A stretch of 64,000 nucleotides of DNA from Sinorhizobium fredii USDA 257 (lineage in GTDB: Bacteria > Pseudomonadota > Alphaproteobacteria > Rhizobiales > Rhizobiaceae): contig NC_018000.1 of assembly GCF_000265205.3 (NCBI RefSeq), forward strand, positions 3,596,001-3,660,000, written 5' to 3'. Below, in pieces: positions 57,039 to 64,000 of the stretch. The notes under the pieces were generated by a model. That model had not been told where the DNA came from. It saw only the letters and a list, made by a program, of their open reading frames with translations, and did not search any database. The position numbers and the translations under genes are program-made. Position 1 is the stretch's first letter, and the number at the start of each line of letters is the position of its first letter.

Positions 57039-58238
57039 ATGGCAAAGGTCGTTTGCGTCCTCTACGACGATCCGGTCGAGGGATATCCCACCGCCTATGC
57101 GCGGGATGGGCTGCCGAAGCTTGAGAGCTACTCCGGCGGCCAGACGCTTCCCACACCGAAGGCCATTGATTTTCAGCCGGGTACGCTCCTCGGCAGCGTC
57201 TCCGGAGAGCTCGGCTTGAGGACGTTCCTCGAAGGCCAGGGACATAGCCTGGTGGTGACGTCGGACAAGGATGGTCCAGACAGCGTCTTCGAACGTGAGC
57301 TCGTCGACGCCGACATCGTGATATCGCAACCTTTCTGGCCGGCCTACCTGACCGCCGAGCGGATCGCCAAGGCGAACAAGCTGAAACTCGCGATCACCGC
57401 CGGCATCGGCTCGGACCATGTCGATCTTCAGGCCGCGATAGACCGCGGCATGACGGTCGCCGAGGTGACCTACTGCAACTCGATCAGCGTGTCCGAACAT
57501 GTGGTCATGATGATCCTCAGCCTGGCGCGGAACTATATCCCCTCCTACCAGTGGGTCGTGAGAGGCGGCTGGAACATCGCCGACTGCGTCGCGCGTTCCT
57601 ACGATATCGAGGGTATGGAAATCGGCACGGTTGGCGCCGGGCGGATCGGCAGCGCGGTGCTGCGTCGGCTGAAGCCGTTCGACGTCAAGCTGCACTACAC
57701 CGACCGCCACCGGCTCCCCGACGCGGTCGAAAAGGAACTCGGCGTTACTTTCCACCAGACGGCAGCAGACATGGTGCCCGTCTGCGATGTCGTCACGATC
57801 AACGCCCCGCTCCATCCGGAGACGGAAAATCTCTTCGACGAGGCGATGATCGCCGAGATGAAACGTGGCGCCTATCTGGTCAACACGGCGCGCGGCAAGA
57901 TCTGCAATCGCGATGCCGTTGCGCGGGCGCTGGAGAGCGGCCAACTCGCTGGCTACGCCGGCGACGTGTGGTTCCCGCAGCCGCCGCCCAAGGAACATCC
58001 GTGGCGATCGATGTCTCATCACGGCATGACCCCGCATATTTCGGGGTCGTCGCTATCCGCCCAGGCACGCTATGCTGCCGGTACGCGAGAGATTCTGGAG
58101 TGCTGGTTCGAAGGCCGGCCGATCCGCGAGGAATATCTGATTGTCGCAGGCGGCAAGCTGGCGGGCGCCGGCGCACACTCCTACAGCGCGGGGGATGCGA
58201 CCCGCGGGTCTGAGGAGGCGGCGCGTTTCAAGACCTAA
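57039..58238 (+). CDS. fdh: NAD-dependent formate dehydrogenase
   Basis: This soluble, metal-free D-2-hydroxyacid dehydrogenase family enzyme oxidises formate to CO2 with NAD+. The 399-residue sequence aligns without gaps to the Pseudomonas sp. 101 enzyme at all motifs: AGIGSDHVDL, TYCNSISV (Asn147), NAD fold GAGRIG (200-204), Asp222 in HYTDRHRLP that confers NAD+ specificity, Arg285 in NTARGK, Gln314 in WFPQPPPKEHPW, His333 in TPHISGSS. ATG 57039 has AGGGA at 7 bases; ATG 57033 is too close to it. It is flanked by direct repeats, so it was inserted between the P-loop gene and coq10. In S. meliloti relatives fdh is plasmid-borne or absent at this site (recollection, not checked). Confidence 0.95.
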   Translation: MAKVVCVLYDDPVEGYPTAYARDGLPKLESYSGGQTLPTPKAIDFQPGTLLGSVSGELGLRTFLEGQGHSLVVTSDKDGPDSVFERELVDADIVISQPFWPAYLTAERIAKANKLKLAITAGIGSDHVDLQAAIDRGMTVAEVTYCNSISVSEHVVMMILSLARNYIPSYQWVVRGGWNIADCVARSYDIEGMEIGTVGAGRIGSAVLRRLKPFDVKLHYTDRHRLPDAVEKELGVTFHQTAADMVPVCDVVTINAPLHPETENLFDEAMIAEMKRGAYLVNTARGKICNRDAVARALESGQLAGYAGDVWFPQPPPKEHPWRSMSHHGMTPHISGSSLSAQARYAAGTREILECWFEGRPIREEYLIVAGGKLAGAGAHSYSAGDATRGSEEAARFKT

Positions 58239-58276
58239 GCGTGGCACTGTCGCTTCGGGTGGTTGCAATTATGAAG

Positions 58277-58424
58277 GCACAAGTGCGCCTTCTTCTTGAT
58301 CTTCTCGCGCTGCGGCCTTAACTCAAAAATCATGCCGCATTTTGAAACCAACCACGTCGTCAAGCATTCTGCCGAGCAGATGTTCAATCTCGTCGCCGAA
58401 GTCGAGCGCTATCCGGAATTTTTG
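58277..58424 (+). repeat. Direct repeat copy B flanking fdh (right)
   Basis: It is the right copy of the repeat at 56699-56833. It starts with a remnant of the P-loop gene end (MKAQVRLLLDLLALRP then stop, 58271-58321) and runs into the intact coq10 start. Segments such as ACCAACCACGTCGTCAA are identical in both copies; overall the two are clearly diverged. Confidence 0.8.
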
Positions 58425-58781
58425 CCGCTTTGCGAGGCGCTGAGCGTGCGCTCCCGCAAGGAACGCGACGGCAAGGCATTGCTGCTTGCCGACATGACGG
58501 TGGGCTACAAGGCGATCCGCGAGACGTTTACGACGCAGGTGCTGCTCAAGCCGGCCGAGCGGATGATCGATGTCAATTACATCGAGGGGCCGTTCAAGTA
58601 TCTCGACAACGTCTGGCGTTTCGAGCCGCTCAACGAGAACCAGTCGATCGTGCATTTTTACATCGACTACGAGTTCAAGAGCCGCATTCTCGGCGCCCTG
58701 ATGGGCTCGATGTTCGACCGCGCCTTCCGCATGTTTTCCGAAGCCTTCGAGAAACGCGCCGACGCGATCTACGGCGCCTGA
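58332..58781 (+). CDS. Coenzyme Q-binding protein Coq10 / RatA-like START protein
   Basis: The 149-residue START-domain protein has HFETNHVVKHSAEQMFNLVA, YPEFLPLCEALSVRSR and FKYLDNVWRFEPLNENQS. Members bind ubiquinone and support respiration (COQ10); the E. coli relative RatA is described as a toxin, but the mitochondrial-type role is more likely here. ATG 58332 is the family start. The end overlaps the cinA-family gene tail-to-tail by 13 bases. A degraded copy of its first codons lies left of fdh. Confidence 0.92.
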   Translation: MPHFETNHVVKHSAEQMFNLVAEVERYPEFLPLCEALSVRSRKERDGKALLLADMTVGYKAIRETFTTQVLLKPAERMIDVNYIEGPFKYLDNVWRFEPLNENQSIVHFYIDYEFKSRILGALMGSMFDRAFRMFSEAFEKRADAIYGA

Positions 58782-59266
58782 GCGATCTCCTTGAGGAGAT
58801 CGAGCGCCGTTCTGACCGTTGCCAGGCGCACCGCGTCGCGGCCGATATCGCCATAGCGCATCTCGCGGTGAATGAACGAGCCTTGCCGCCCCGCCGCAGC
58901 GAGGTGGACAAGCCCGACCGGTTTCTCGGCCGAGCCGCCGCTCGGGCCTGCGATACCTGTGACAGCGACCGCTAGATCGGCACCGGATCGGGAGACGGCG
59001 CCCCGCGCCATCTCCGCGGCAATCTCGCGGGAAACGGCACCGTGGGCCGCGAGCGTCGCGGCTTTAACCCCGAGCATGTCGATTTTCGCCGCGTTGGAAT
59101 AGGTGACGAAGCCGCGGTCGACGACTATGGACGAGCCGGCGATCTCGGTCAGCGCCGCAGCGATCAGGCCGCCGGTGCAGGATTCGGCGGTGGCGACTTT
59201 CTGCCCGCGCGCGGTGAAGTCGGCAATGACGGCGCGCGCCGCCGCTTCGATGTCGGCCGGCCACAT
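58769..59266 (-). CDS. pncC: CinA family protein / nicotinamide-nucleotide amidohydrolase
   Basis: The 165-residue C-terminal CinA (PncC) domain protein deamidates NMN to NaMN for pyridine nucleotide recycling. Motifs are VATAESCTGGLIAAALTEIA, GFVTYSNAAKIDMLGV, AEMARGAVSRSGADLAVAVT and GIAGPSGGSAEKPVGLVHLA. The N-terminal molybdopterin-like domain of full CinA is absent. Its ATG overlaps the ispDF stop (TGATG), so translation is coupled. Confidence 0.92.
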   Translation of the reverse strand: MWPADIEAAARAVIADFTARGQKVATAESCTGGLIAAALTEIAGSSIVVDRGFVTYSNAAKIDMLGVKAATLAAHGAVSREIAAEMARGAVSRSGADLAVAVTGIAGPSGGSAEKPVGLVHLAAAGRQGSFIHREMRYGDIGRDAVRLATVRTALDLLKEIAQAP

Positions 59267-60480
59267 CAGGCTTTGGTCCCTGGCGCATAGAAGACCGTTG
59301 CCGTGGCGATGGCGGCGATGCCTTCCCCGCGCCCGACGAAGCCGAGCTTCTCGTTGGTGGTCGCCTTGACCGAGCAGCGGTCGAGCGCAATGTCGAGCAT
59401 GGCGGCAAGATTCTCGCGCATCTGCTGGCGGTGGGGGCCGACCTTCGGCGCCTCCGCGATCAGCGAAACGTCCGCATTGGTGATCGTGCCGCCGCGTTCG
59501 TGCACGATGCGTGCCGCGTGTTCCAGGAAGATGCGGGACGGCGCGCCCTTCCACTGCGGGTCGGAGGGCGGAAAGTGATCGCCGATGTCGCCGGCGCCGC
59601 AGGTGGCAAGCAGCGCGTCGGTCAAGGCATGCAAGGCGACGTCCGCATCGGAATGGCCGGAGAGCCTGCGGTCATGCGGTATGAAGACGCCGCAAAGCGT
59701 GACGCCGTCGCCCTCGACGAGCTGGTGCACGTCATAGCCGTTGCCGGTGCGCACGTCGGGAATTGCGTGGCGGGTCAGCCTTTCATCGGCCATCGATAGG
59801 TCCCTCTGAAGGGTGAGCTTGACGTTTTCGACCGCACCTTCGACGAGGACGACCGGCATGCCGGCCCATTCGGCGATGGATGCGTCGTCGGTGAAGTCGC
59901 TCCGGCCGCTGGCGCTTGCGGCGCGGTGGGCGGCAAGGATCGCCTCGAGGCGGAAGCATTGCGGTGTCTGGGCTGCGTAGAGGCCGGTCCGCGGCACCGT
60001 CTCCTCGACAACGCGGCCGTCCGTCGCCCGTTTCAGCGTATCGGCGACAGCGATGGCCGGAAGTGCCGCCTCGGCGCCGCCCTCGAGCGCTGCGCGGCAG
60101 CGGTCGAGCAAGGCGTGGTCGGTGAACGGACGCACTGCGTCCTGGATCATCGCGTGTCGGGCGCCGGCCTTGTCGAGCGCTTCGAGGCCGGCAAGAACCG
60201 AGAGCTGCCGCGTTGCACCGCCGTGGACGACCGACACCGCGATCGGGCAGGTCATCCGCTTGAGTGCCGCGGCGAGAAGCGCCTCGTCCTCGGGATGGAT
60301 GACGACGACGATCGGGCCAGTGCCCGGCCATGTCGCGAAAATGTCAAGTGTATGCGCGATAACGGGACGGTCGCCGATCGTGCGGTACTGCTTTGGCCCG
60401 TCCGCAGATTGGCCGGCGCGCTCGCCGCGGCCGGCGGCGACGACGACGACGCCACAGGAGAACTGTTCTTCCGGCTGCAT
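59266..60480 (-). CDS. ispDF: Bifunctional IspD/IspF enzyme of the MEP pathway
   Basis: One 404-residue protein fuses two steps of isoprenoid synthesis. The N-terminal IspD part makes CDP-methylerythritol ([49 protein letters not shown]). The C-terminal IspF part (from about residue 245) makes the cyclodiphosphate, with [13 protein letters not shown] (metal Asp, His), [14 protein letters not shown] and [20 protein letters not shown]. IspE, which acts between them, is elsewhere. The fusion is normal in Alphaproteobacteria. ATG 60480 is used; ATG 60522 is possible. Confidence 0.96.
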   Translation of the reverse strand: MQPEEQFSCGVVVVAAGRGERAGQSADGPKQYRTIGDRPVIAHTLDIFATWPGTGPIVVVIHPEDEALLAAALKRMTCPIAVSVVHGGATRQLSVLAGLEALDKAGARHAMIQDAVRPFTDHALLDRCRAALEGGAEAALPAIAVADTLKRATDGRVVEETVPRTGLYAAQTPQCFRLEAILAAHRAASASGRSDFTDDASIAEWAGMPVVLVEGAVENVKLTLQRDLSMADERLTRHAIPDVRTGNGYDVHQLVEGDGVTLCGVFIPHDRRLSGHSDADVALHALTDALLATCGAGDIGDHFPPSDPQWKGAPSRIFLEHAARIVHERGGTITNADVSLIAEAPKVGPHRQQMRENLAAMLDIALDRCSVKATTNEKLGFVGRGEGIAAIATATVFYAPGTKA

Positions 60481-60669
60481 CTTCTGTATGGGGTCCCGCA
60501 ATTCGAAAATCTCCCCCGTCATGTACCGCGAAGGTTCCGTCATTGCCAGCCATCTGTGCATGTCGCCAAAACTGTGGAGCGGTTTTGGGGAGTGTCGACC
60601 TGCATGGAACGGAGGATGGGAGGCGCGCTTGCGCGCTCAAAAGGAATTTTGGCGGGCGCGTGGAAATCG

Positions 60670-60698
60670 CTTGGCAAGCCGAAGAACAATGGCTAAAA
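60670..60698 (+). promoter_or_regulatory. Candidate promoter of the dusB-ntrB-ntrC operon
   Basis: CTTGGC (60670-60675), 17 bases, CTAAAA (60693-60698), close to CTTGAC-N17-CTATAT. The predicted start near 60705 is 10 bases before the first possible ATG and 25 before ATG 60730. Confidence 0.5.
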
Positions 60699-60729
60699 AT
60701 AGTGCATCATAATTATGTGCCTGAAAGAT

Positions 60730-61743
60730 ATGCATTTGCCACTGCCGGCCCTGTCATCGTCGCTCCGGATCGGGAATGTTGAAATCCGCAATCGGGTGGC
60801 GCTCGCGCCGATGTCCGGTGTAACCGACTTGCCCTTCCGCAGGCTTGCCTGGCGCTTCGGCGCCGGATTCGTCGTGACGGAAATGGTGGCAAGCCGCGAA
60901 CTGGTCTGCAACGCCGCCGAATCATGGGCGCGGCTGAAGAATTCCGGGATTGATCCCCATATCGTCCAGCTTGCCGGGCGCGAGGCCCACTGGATGGCCG
61001 AGGCGGCCAAAATCGTCGAAGCCAACGGCGCGGACATTGTCGACATCAATATGGGCTGCCCGGCAAAGAAGGTCACCGGCGGCTATTCCGGCTCGGCGCT
61101 TATGCGCGATCCGGACCATGCCCTGTCGCTGATCGAGGCGACGGTCAAGGCCGTCCGCGTCCCGGTGACGCTGAAGATGCGGCTCGGCTGGGACGAGAAC
61201 TCAATCAATGCGCCGCTGATTGCGCGCCGGGCCGAAGCTGCGGGCGTGCAGGCGATCACCATTCACGGCCGCACGCGCATGCAATTCTATAGCGGCAAGG
61301 CCGACTGGGACGCGATCAGGGCGGTTCGCGACGCGATCTCCATTCCTCTGATCGCCAATGGCGACGTCGACGCGGTCGCCGATGCCACGGAAATCCTGCG
61401 CCGCTCCGGTGCCGACGCCGTCATGGTGGGCCGCTCCTGCCAGGGGCGGCCGTGGCATGCAGGCGTGCTGGCCGGTGCCGCAAGTCAGCCGGATGCAGCG
61501 GCGATCGCGGCAATATTCGCCGAGCACTACGCGATGATGCTCGAATTCTATGGGTCGGAGATCGGGCTTCGTCATGCCCGCAAGCATGTCGCCTGGTATC
61601 TCGAGCGTTTCGCGCCGGATATTGCCGCCGCGGAAAAGGCGGAGATCCTGACGTCGAAGGACGTGAAACTGGTGAGCGATCGGGTTGCGACCGCGATTGC
61701 TTGCTCCGGCCTGGAGCCGGCAAGGGAGGGGATGGCGGCATGA
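60730..61743 (+). CDS. dusB: tRNA-dihydrouridine synthase DusB (NifR3)
   Basis: This FMN enzyme reduces uridine in tRNA. The 337-residue protein has [39 protein letters not shown] with the catalytic Cys, [25 protein letters not shown] and the FMN-phosphate site GRSCQGRPW. The ORF first reported as nifR3 in rhizobia is this gene, always upstream of ntrBC. ATG 60730 leaves a usable leader; ATG 60715 is an alternative, only 10 bases from the predicted transcript start. Its TGA overlaps the ntrB ATG. Confidence 0.95.
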   Translation: MHLPLPALSSSLRIGNVEIRNRVALAPMSGVTDLPFRRLAWRFGAGFVVTEMVASRELVCNAAESWARLKNSGIDPHIVQLAGREAHWMAEAAKIVEANGADIVDINMGCPAKKVTGGYSGSALMRDPDHALSLIEATVKAVRVPVTLKMRLGWDENSINAPLIARRAEAAGVQAITIHGRTRMQFYSGKADWDAIRAVRDAISIPLIANGDVDAVADATEILRRSGADAVMVGRSCQGRPWHAGVLAGAASQPDAAAIAAIFAEHYAMMLEFYGSEIGLRHARKHVAWYLERFAPDIAAAEKAEILTSKDVKLVSDRVATAIACSGLEPAREGMAA

Positions 61744-62894
61744 CCGAAAAGGCACTAGTTCCGGAACCGGCGGAAGGCGCGAGCGACCTCTCGATGGCCG
61801 TGCTGAACGCCATACAGAACCCGGTCATACTTGTTGACGAGAACGGGCACGTCGCCTTCGCGAATTGGGAAGCGGAGTCCTTCTTTGGGGCGAGCGCCAA
61901 CCATCTCGCCCGCCACGATATCAGCGCCTTCATTCCGTTTGGCAGCCCGCTCCTGACGCTCGTCGAACAGGTGCGCGAAAGGCGCGCCCCGGTCAACGAG
62001 TACCGCGTCGATCTGAGCTCGCCACGCCTCGGAGCCGACAAGCTGGTCGACCTTTACGTGGCGCCGGTGCTGTCGCAGCCGGGATCCGTCGTGATCGTCT
62101 TCCAGGAACGCTCGATGGCCGACAAGATCGATCGGCAGCTCACCCATCGGGCCGCGGCGCGCTCGGTGACCGGCCTTGCCTCGATGCTGGCCCATGAGAT
62201 CAAGAACCCGCTATCCGGCATCAGGGGCGCGGCCCAGCTCCTCGAAACATCGGTCAATGACGAAGACCGGGCACTCACGCGGCTGATCTGCGACGAGACC
62301 GACCGCATCGTCTCTCTCGTCGATCGCATGGAAGTGTTTTCCGACGAGCGGCCGGTCGATCGGGTGCCGCTGAATATCCATTCGGTTCTCGACCATGTGA
62401 AGGCAATCGCCAAGGCGGGCTTTGCCCGCGGCATCAAGATTTCCGAAAACTACGACCCTTCGCTGCCGCCGGTCTATGCCAACCGCGACCAGCTCGTCCA
62501 GGTATTCCTCAACCTGGTCAAGAACGCCGCCGAGGCGATTGGCGATCGGCCCGAAGGCGAGATCATGCTGACGACGGCCTACCGCCCGGGCATCCGGCTC
62601 TCGGTGGCGGGAACCCGCGAAAAGATTTCGCTGCCGCTGGAGTTCTGCGTCCACGACAACGGACCGGGCGTGCCGTCCGACCTGCTGCCGCATCTCTTCG
62701 ATCCGTTCATCACCACGAAGACGAACGGCTCCGGTCTCGGGCTGGCGCTGGTGGCCAAGATCATTGGCGGCCACGGCGGCATCGTCGAATGCGACAGCCA
62801 GCACAGCCGCACGACTTTTCGCGTTCTGATGCCAGCCTCGAAGGGACGGGCGGCAGATGACGTAACACCGATGACAGAAGGAACCATTGCATGA
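61740..62894 (+). CDS. ntrB: Nitrogen regulation sensor histidine kinase NtrB
   Basis: NtrB phosphorylates NtrC under nitrogen limitation and is held in check by PII. The 384-residue cytosolic protein has a PAS domain (about 15-125, [20 protein letters not shown]), the H box [15 protein letters not shown] with phospho-acceptor His152, the N box [11 protein letters not shown]1 DNGPGVPSD and G2 [10 protein letters not shown]. No membrane segment. ATG 61740 overlaps the dusB stop by four bases and its own stop overlaps ntrC (ATGA), giving coupled translation. Confidence 0.97.
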   Translation: MTEKALVPEPAEGASDLSMAVLNAIQNPVILVDENGHVAFANWEAESFFGASANHLARHDISAFIPFGSPLLTLVEQVRERRAPVNEYRVDLSSPRLGADKLVDLYVAPVLSQPGSVVIVFQERSMADKIDRQLTHRAAARSVTGLASMLAHEIKNPLSGIRGAAQLLETSVNDEDRALTRLICDETDRIVSLVDRMEVFSDERPVDRVPLNIHSVLDHVKAIAKAGFARGIKISENYDPSLPPVYANRDQLVQVFLNLVKNAAEAIGDRPEGEIMLTTAYRPGIRLSVAGTREKISLPLEFCVHDNGPGVPSDLLPHLFDPFITTKTNGSGLGLALVAKIIGGHGGIVECDSQHSRTTFRVLMPASKGRAADDVTPMTEGTIA

Positions 62895-64000
62895 CGGGCG
62901 CTACGATCCTCGTCGCGGATGACGACGCAGCCATTCGCACCGTGCTCAACCAGGCTCTCAGTCGTGCCGGATACGATGTGCGCATCACATCCAATGCAGC
63001 GACTCTGTGGCGCTGGATCGCCGCCGGCGATGGCGACCTGGTCGTCACCGATGTGGTGATGCCGGATGAGAACGCGTTCGATCTCCTGCCGCGGATCAAG
63101 AAAGCGCGACCTGACCTGCCGGTGCTGGTGATGAGCGCCCAGAACACCTTCATGACCGCCATCAAGGCGTCGGAGAAGGGCGCCTATGATTATCTCCCGA
63201 AACCCTTCGACCTGACCGAACTGATCGGCATCATCGGGCGGGCGCTCGCCGAGCCGAAACGGCGTCCTTCGAAGCTGGACGACGATTCGCAGGACGGCAT
63301 GCCGCTTGTCGGCCGCTCCGCCGCCATGCAGGAAATCTACCGGGTGCTCGCCCGACTGATGCAGACCGACCTGACGCTGATGATCACCGGCGAATCGGGG
63401 ACCGGCAAGGAACTGGTCGCACGCGCTTTGCACGACTACGGCAAACGCAGAAATGGTCCGTTTGTCGCGATCAACATGGCGGCGATCCCGCGCGACCTCA
63501 TCGAGTCGGAATTGTTCGGTCATGAGAAGGGGGCGTTCACGGGCGCCCAGACGCGCTCCACCGGCCGCTTCGAACAGGCCGAGGGCGGAACGCTGTTCCT
63601 CGACGAAATCGGCGACATGCCGATGGATGCGCAGACGCGGCTCCTGCGCGTCCTCCAGCAGGGCGAGTATACGACCGTCGGCGGGCGCACGCCGATCCGC
63701 TCCGACGTGCGCATCGTCGCGGCGACGAACAAGGACCTGAAACAGTCGATCAATCAGGGACTTTTCCGCGAGGACCTCTACTATCGCTTGAACGTCGTGC
63801 CGCTGCGCCTGCCGCCGCTCAGGGACCGCGCCGAGGATATTCCCGATCTGGTTCGGCATTTCGTCCAGCAGGCCGAAAAGGAGGGGCTCGACGTCAAGCG
63901 CTTCGACCAGGAGGCGCTGGAACTGATGAAGGCGCATCCCTGGCCCGGCAACGTTCGCGAGCTTGAGAACCTCGTGCGCCGCCTGACCGCACTTTATCCA
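62891..64000 (+). CDS. ntrC: Nitrogen regulation response regulator NtrC, 3' end missing
   Basis: NtrC activates sigma54 promoters of nitrogen-assimilation genes. The 370 visible residues contain the receiver domain ([14 protein letters not shown], phospho-acceptor Asp54 in [10 protein letters not shown], Lys in LPKPFDL) and most of the AAA+ domain: Walker [12 protein letters not shown], the sigma54-contact GAFTGA, Walker [13 protein letters not shown], and the sensor [12 protein letters not shown]. The rest, including the Fis-type helix-turn-helix (about 110 residues), lies beyond the window. ATG 62891 overlaps the ntrB stop. Confidence 0.97.
   Translation, partial: MTGATILVADDDAAIRTVLNQALSRAGYDVRITSNAATLWRWIAAGDGDLVVTDVVMPDENAFDLLPRIKKARPDLPVLVMSAQNTFMTAIKASEKGAYDYLPKPFDLTELIGIIGRALAEPKRRPSKLDDDSQDGMPLVGRSAAMQEIYRVLARLMQTDLTLMITGESGTGKELVARALHDYGKRRNGPFVAINMAAIPRDLIESELFGHEKGAFTGAQTRSTGRFEQAEGGTLFLDEIGDMPMDAQTRLLRVLQQGEYTTVGGRTPIRSDVRIVAATNKDLKQSINQGLFREDLYYRLNVVPLRLPPLRDRAEDIPDLVRHFVQQAEKEGLDVKRFDQEALELMKAHPWPGNVRELENLVRRLTALYP

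Overview
The window is a chromosomal segment of a fast-growing rhizobium, most likely Sinorhizobium (Ensifer). The basis is the GC-rich coding style, the CTTGAC-N17-CTATAT style promoters, the GGAAC-N16-CGTT general-stress promoters, and the gene order eno, ftsB, pdhA-pdhB-pdhC, lpdA, lipA, coq10, cinA, ispDF, dusB, ntrB, ntrC, which is the arrangement known from the S. meliloti chromosome. Nearly all of it is core genome. No phage, CRISPR array or complete insertion sequence is seen.

Layout. 1-1.7 kb: end of a DMT transporter, lipB, tRNA-Leu(GAG) with its own promoter and terminator. 2.1-7.1 kb: prkA, a DUF444 (YeaH-like) gene and spoVR, a three-gene stress cassette behind a textbook EcfG/RpoE2-type promoter; a small membrane protein on the other strand (7.2-7.6 kb) has the same promoter type. 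7.6-13.3 kb: lipoprotein, degenerate peptide deformylase, mgtE, MerR regulator, an ICMT-like methyltransferase, a 275-bp MITE-like element, a DUF1624 gene with a likely frameshift, DUF599. 13.5-24 kb: serine dehydratase, DUF1489, D,D-carboxypeptidase with SPOR domain, exported proteins, PilZ and PAS proteins, a candidate sRNA with a strong terminator, rhomboid, CBS protein, and a patatin gene that looks frameshifted. 24-33 kb: hisI, folE, a degenerate IscU-like protein, yidD, thrS, a nitroreductase/flavin reductase pair. 33-41 kb: DUF2336, GNAT, parE, a hydrolase/FAD oxidase pair, YceI with cytochrome b561. 41-48 kb: glycolysis and envelope genes (tpiA, secG, pyrG, kdsA, eno, ftsB). 48-56 kb: the pyruvate dehydrogenase operon (E1 alpha, lipoylated E1 beta, E2, E3) with lipA. 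56-58.8 kb: a P-loop NTPase, an NAD-dependent formate dehydrogenase and coq10. 58.8-64 kb: cinA, ispDF and the dusB-ntrB-ntrC nitrogen-control operon, with ntrC cut by the window end.

The genes fit together as central carbon metabolism: tpiA and eno feed pyruvate to the PDH complex, whose lipoyl groups are supplied by LipB (start of window) and LipA (next to PDH).

The most noteworthy observations are: (i) the fdh gene sits between two diverged direct repeats, each holding the end of the P-loop gene and the beginning of coq10, which is the scar of an insertion; (ii) a 275-bp palindromic element fits exactly between two genes and supplies the stop codon of one and the leader of the other; (iii) three candidate EcfG promoters, one reading an uncharacterised small membrane protein; (iv) two genes each broken by one base in a homopolymer, so assembly error must be excluded; (v) an orphan Rho-independent terminator pointing to an unannotated small RNA.
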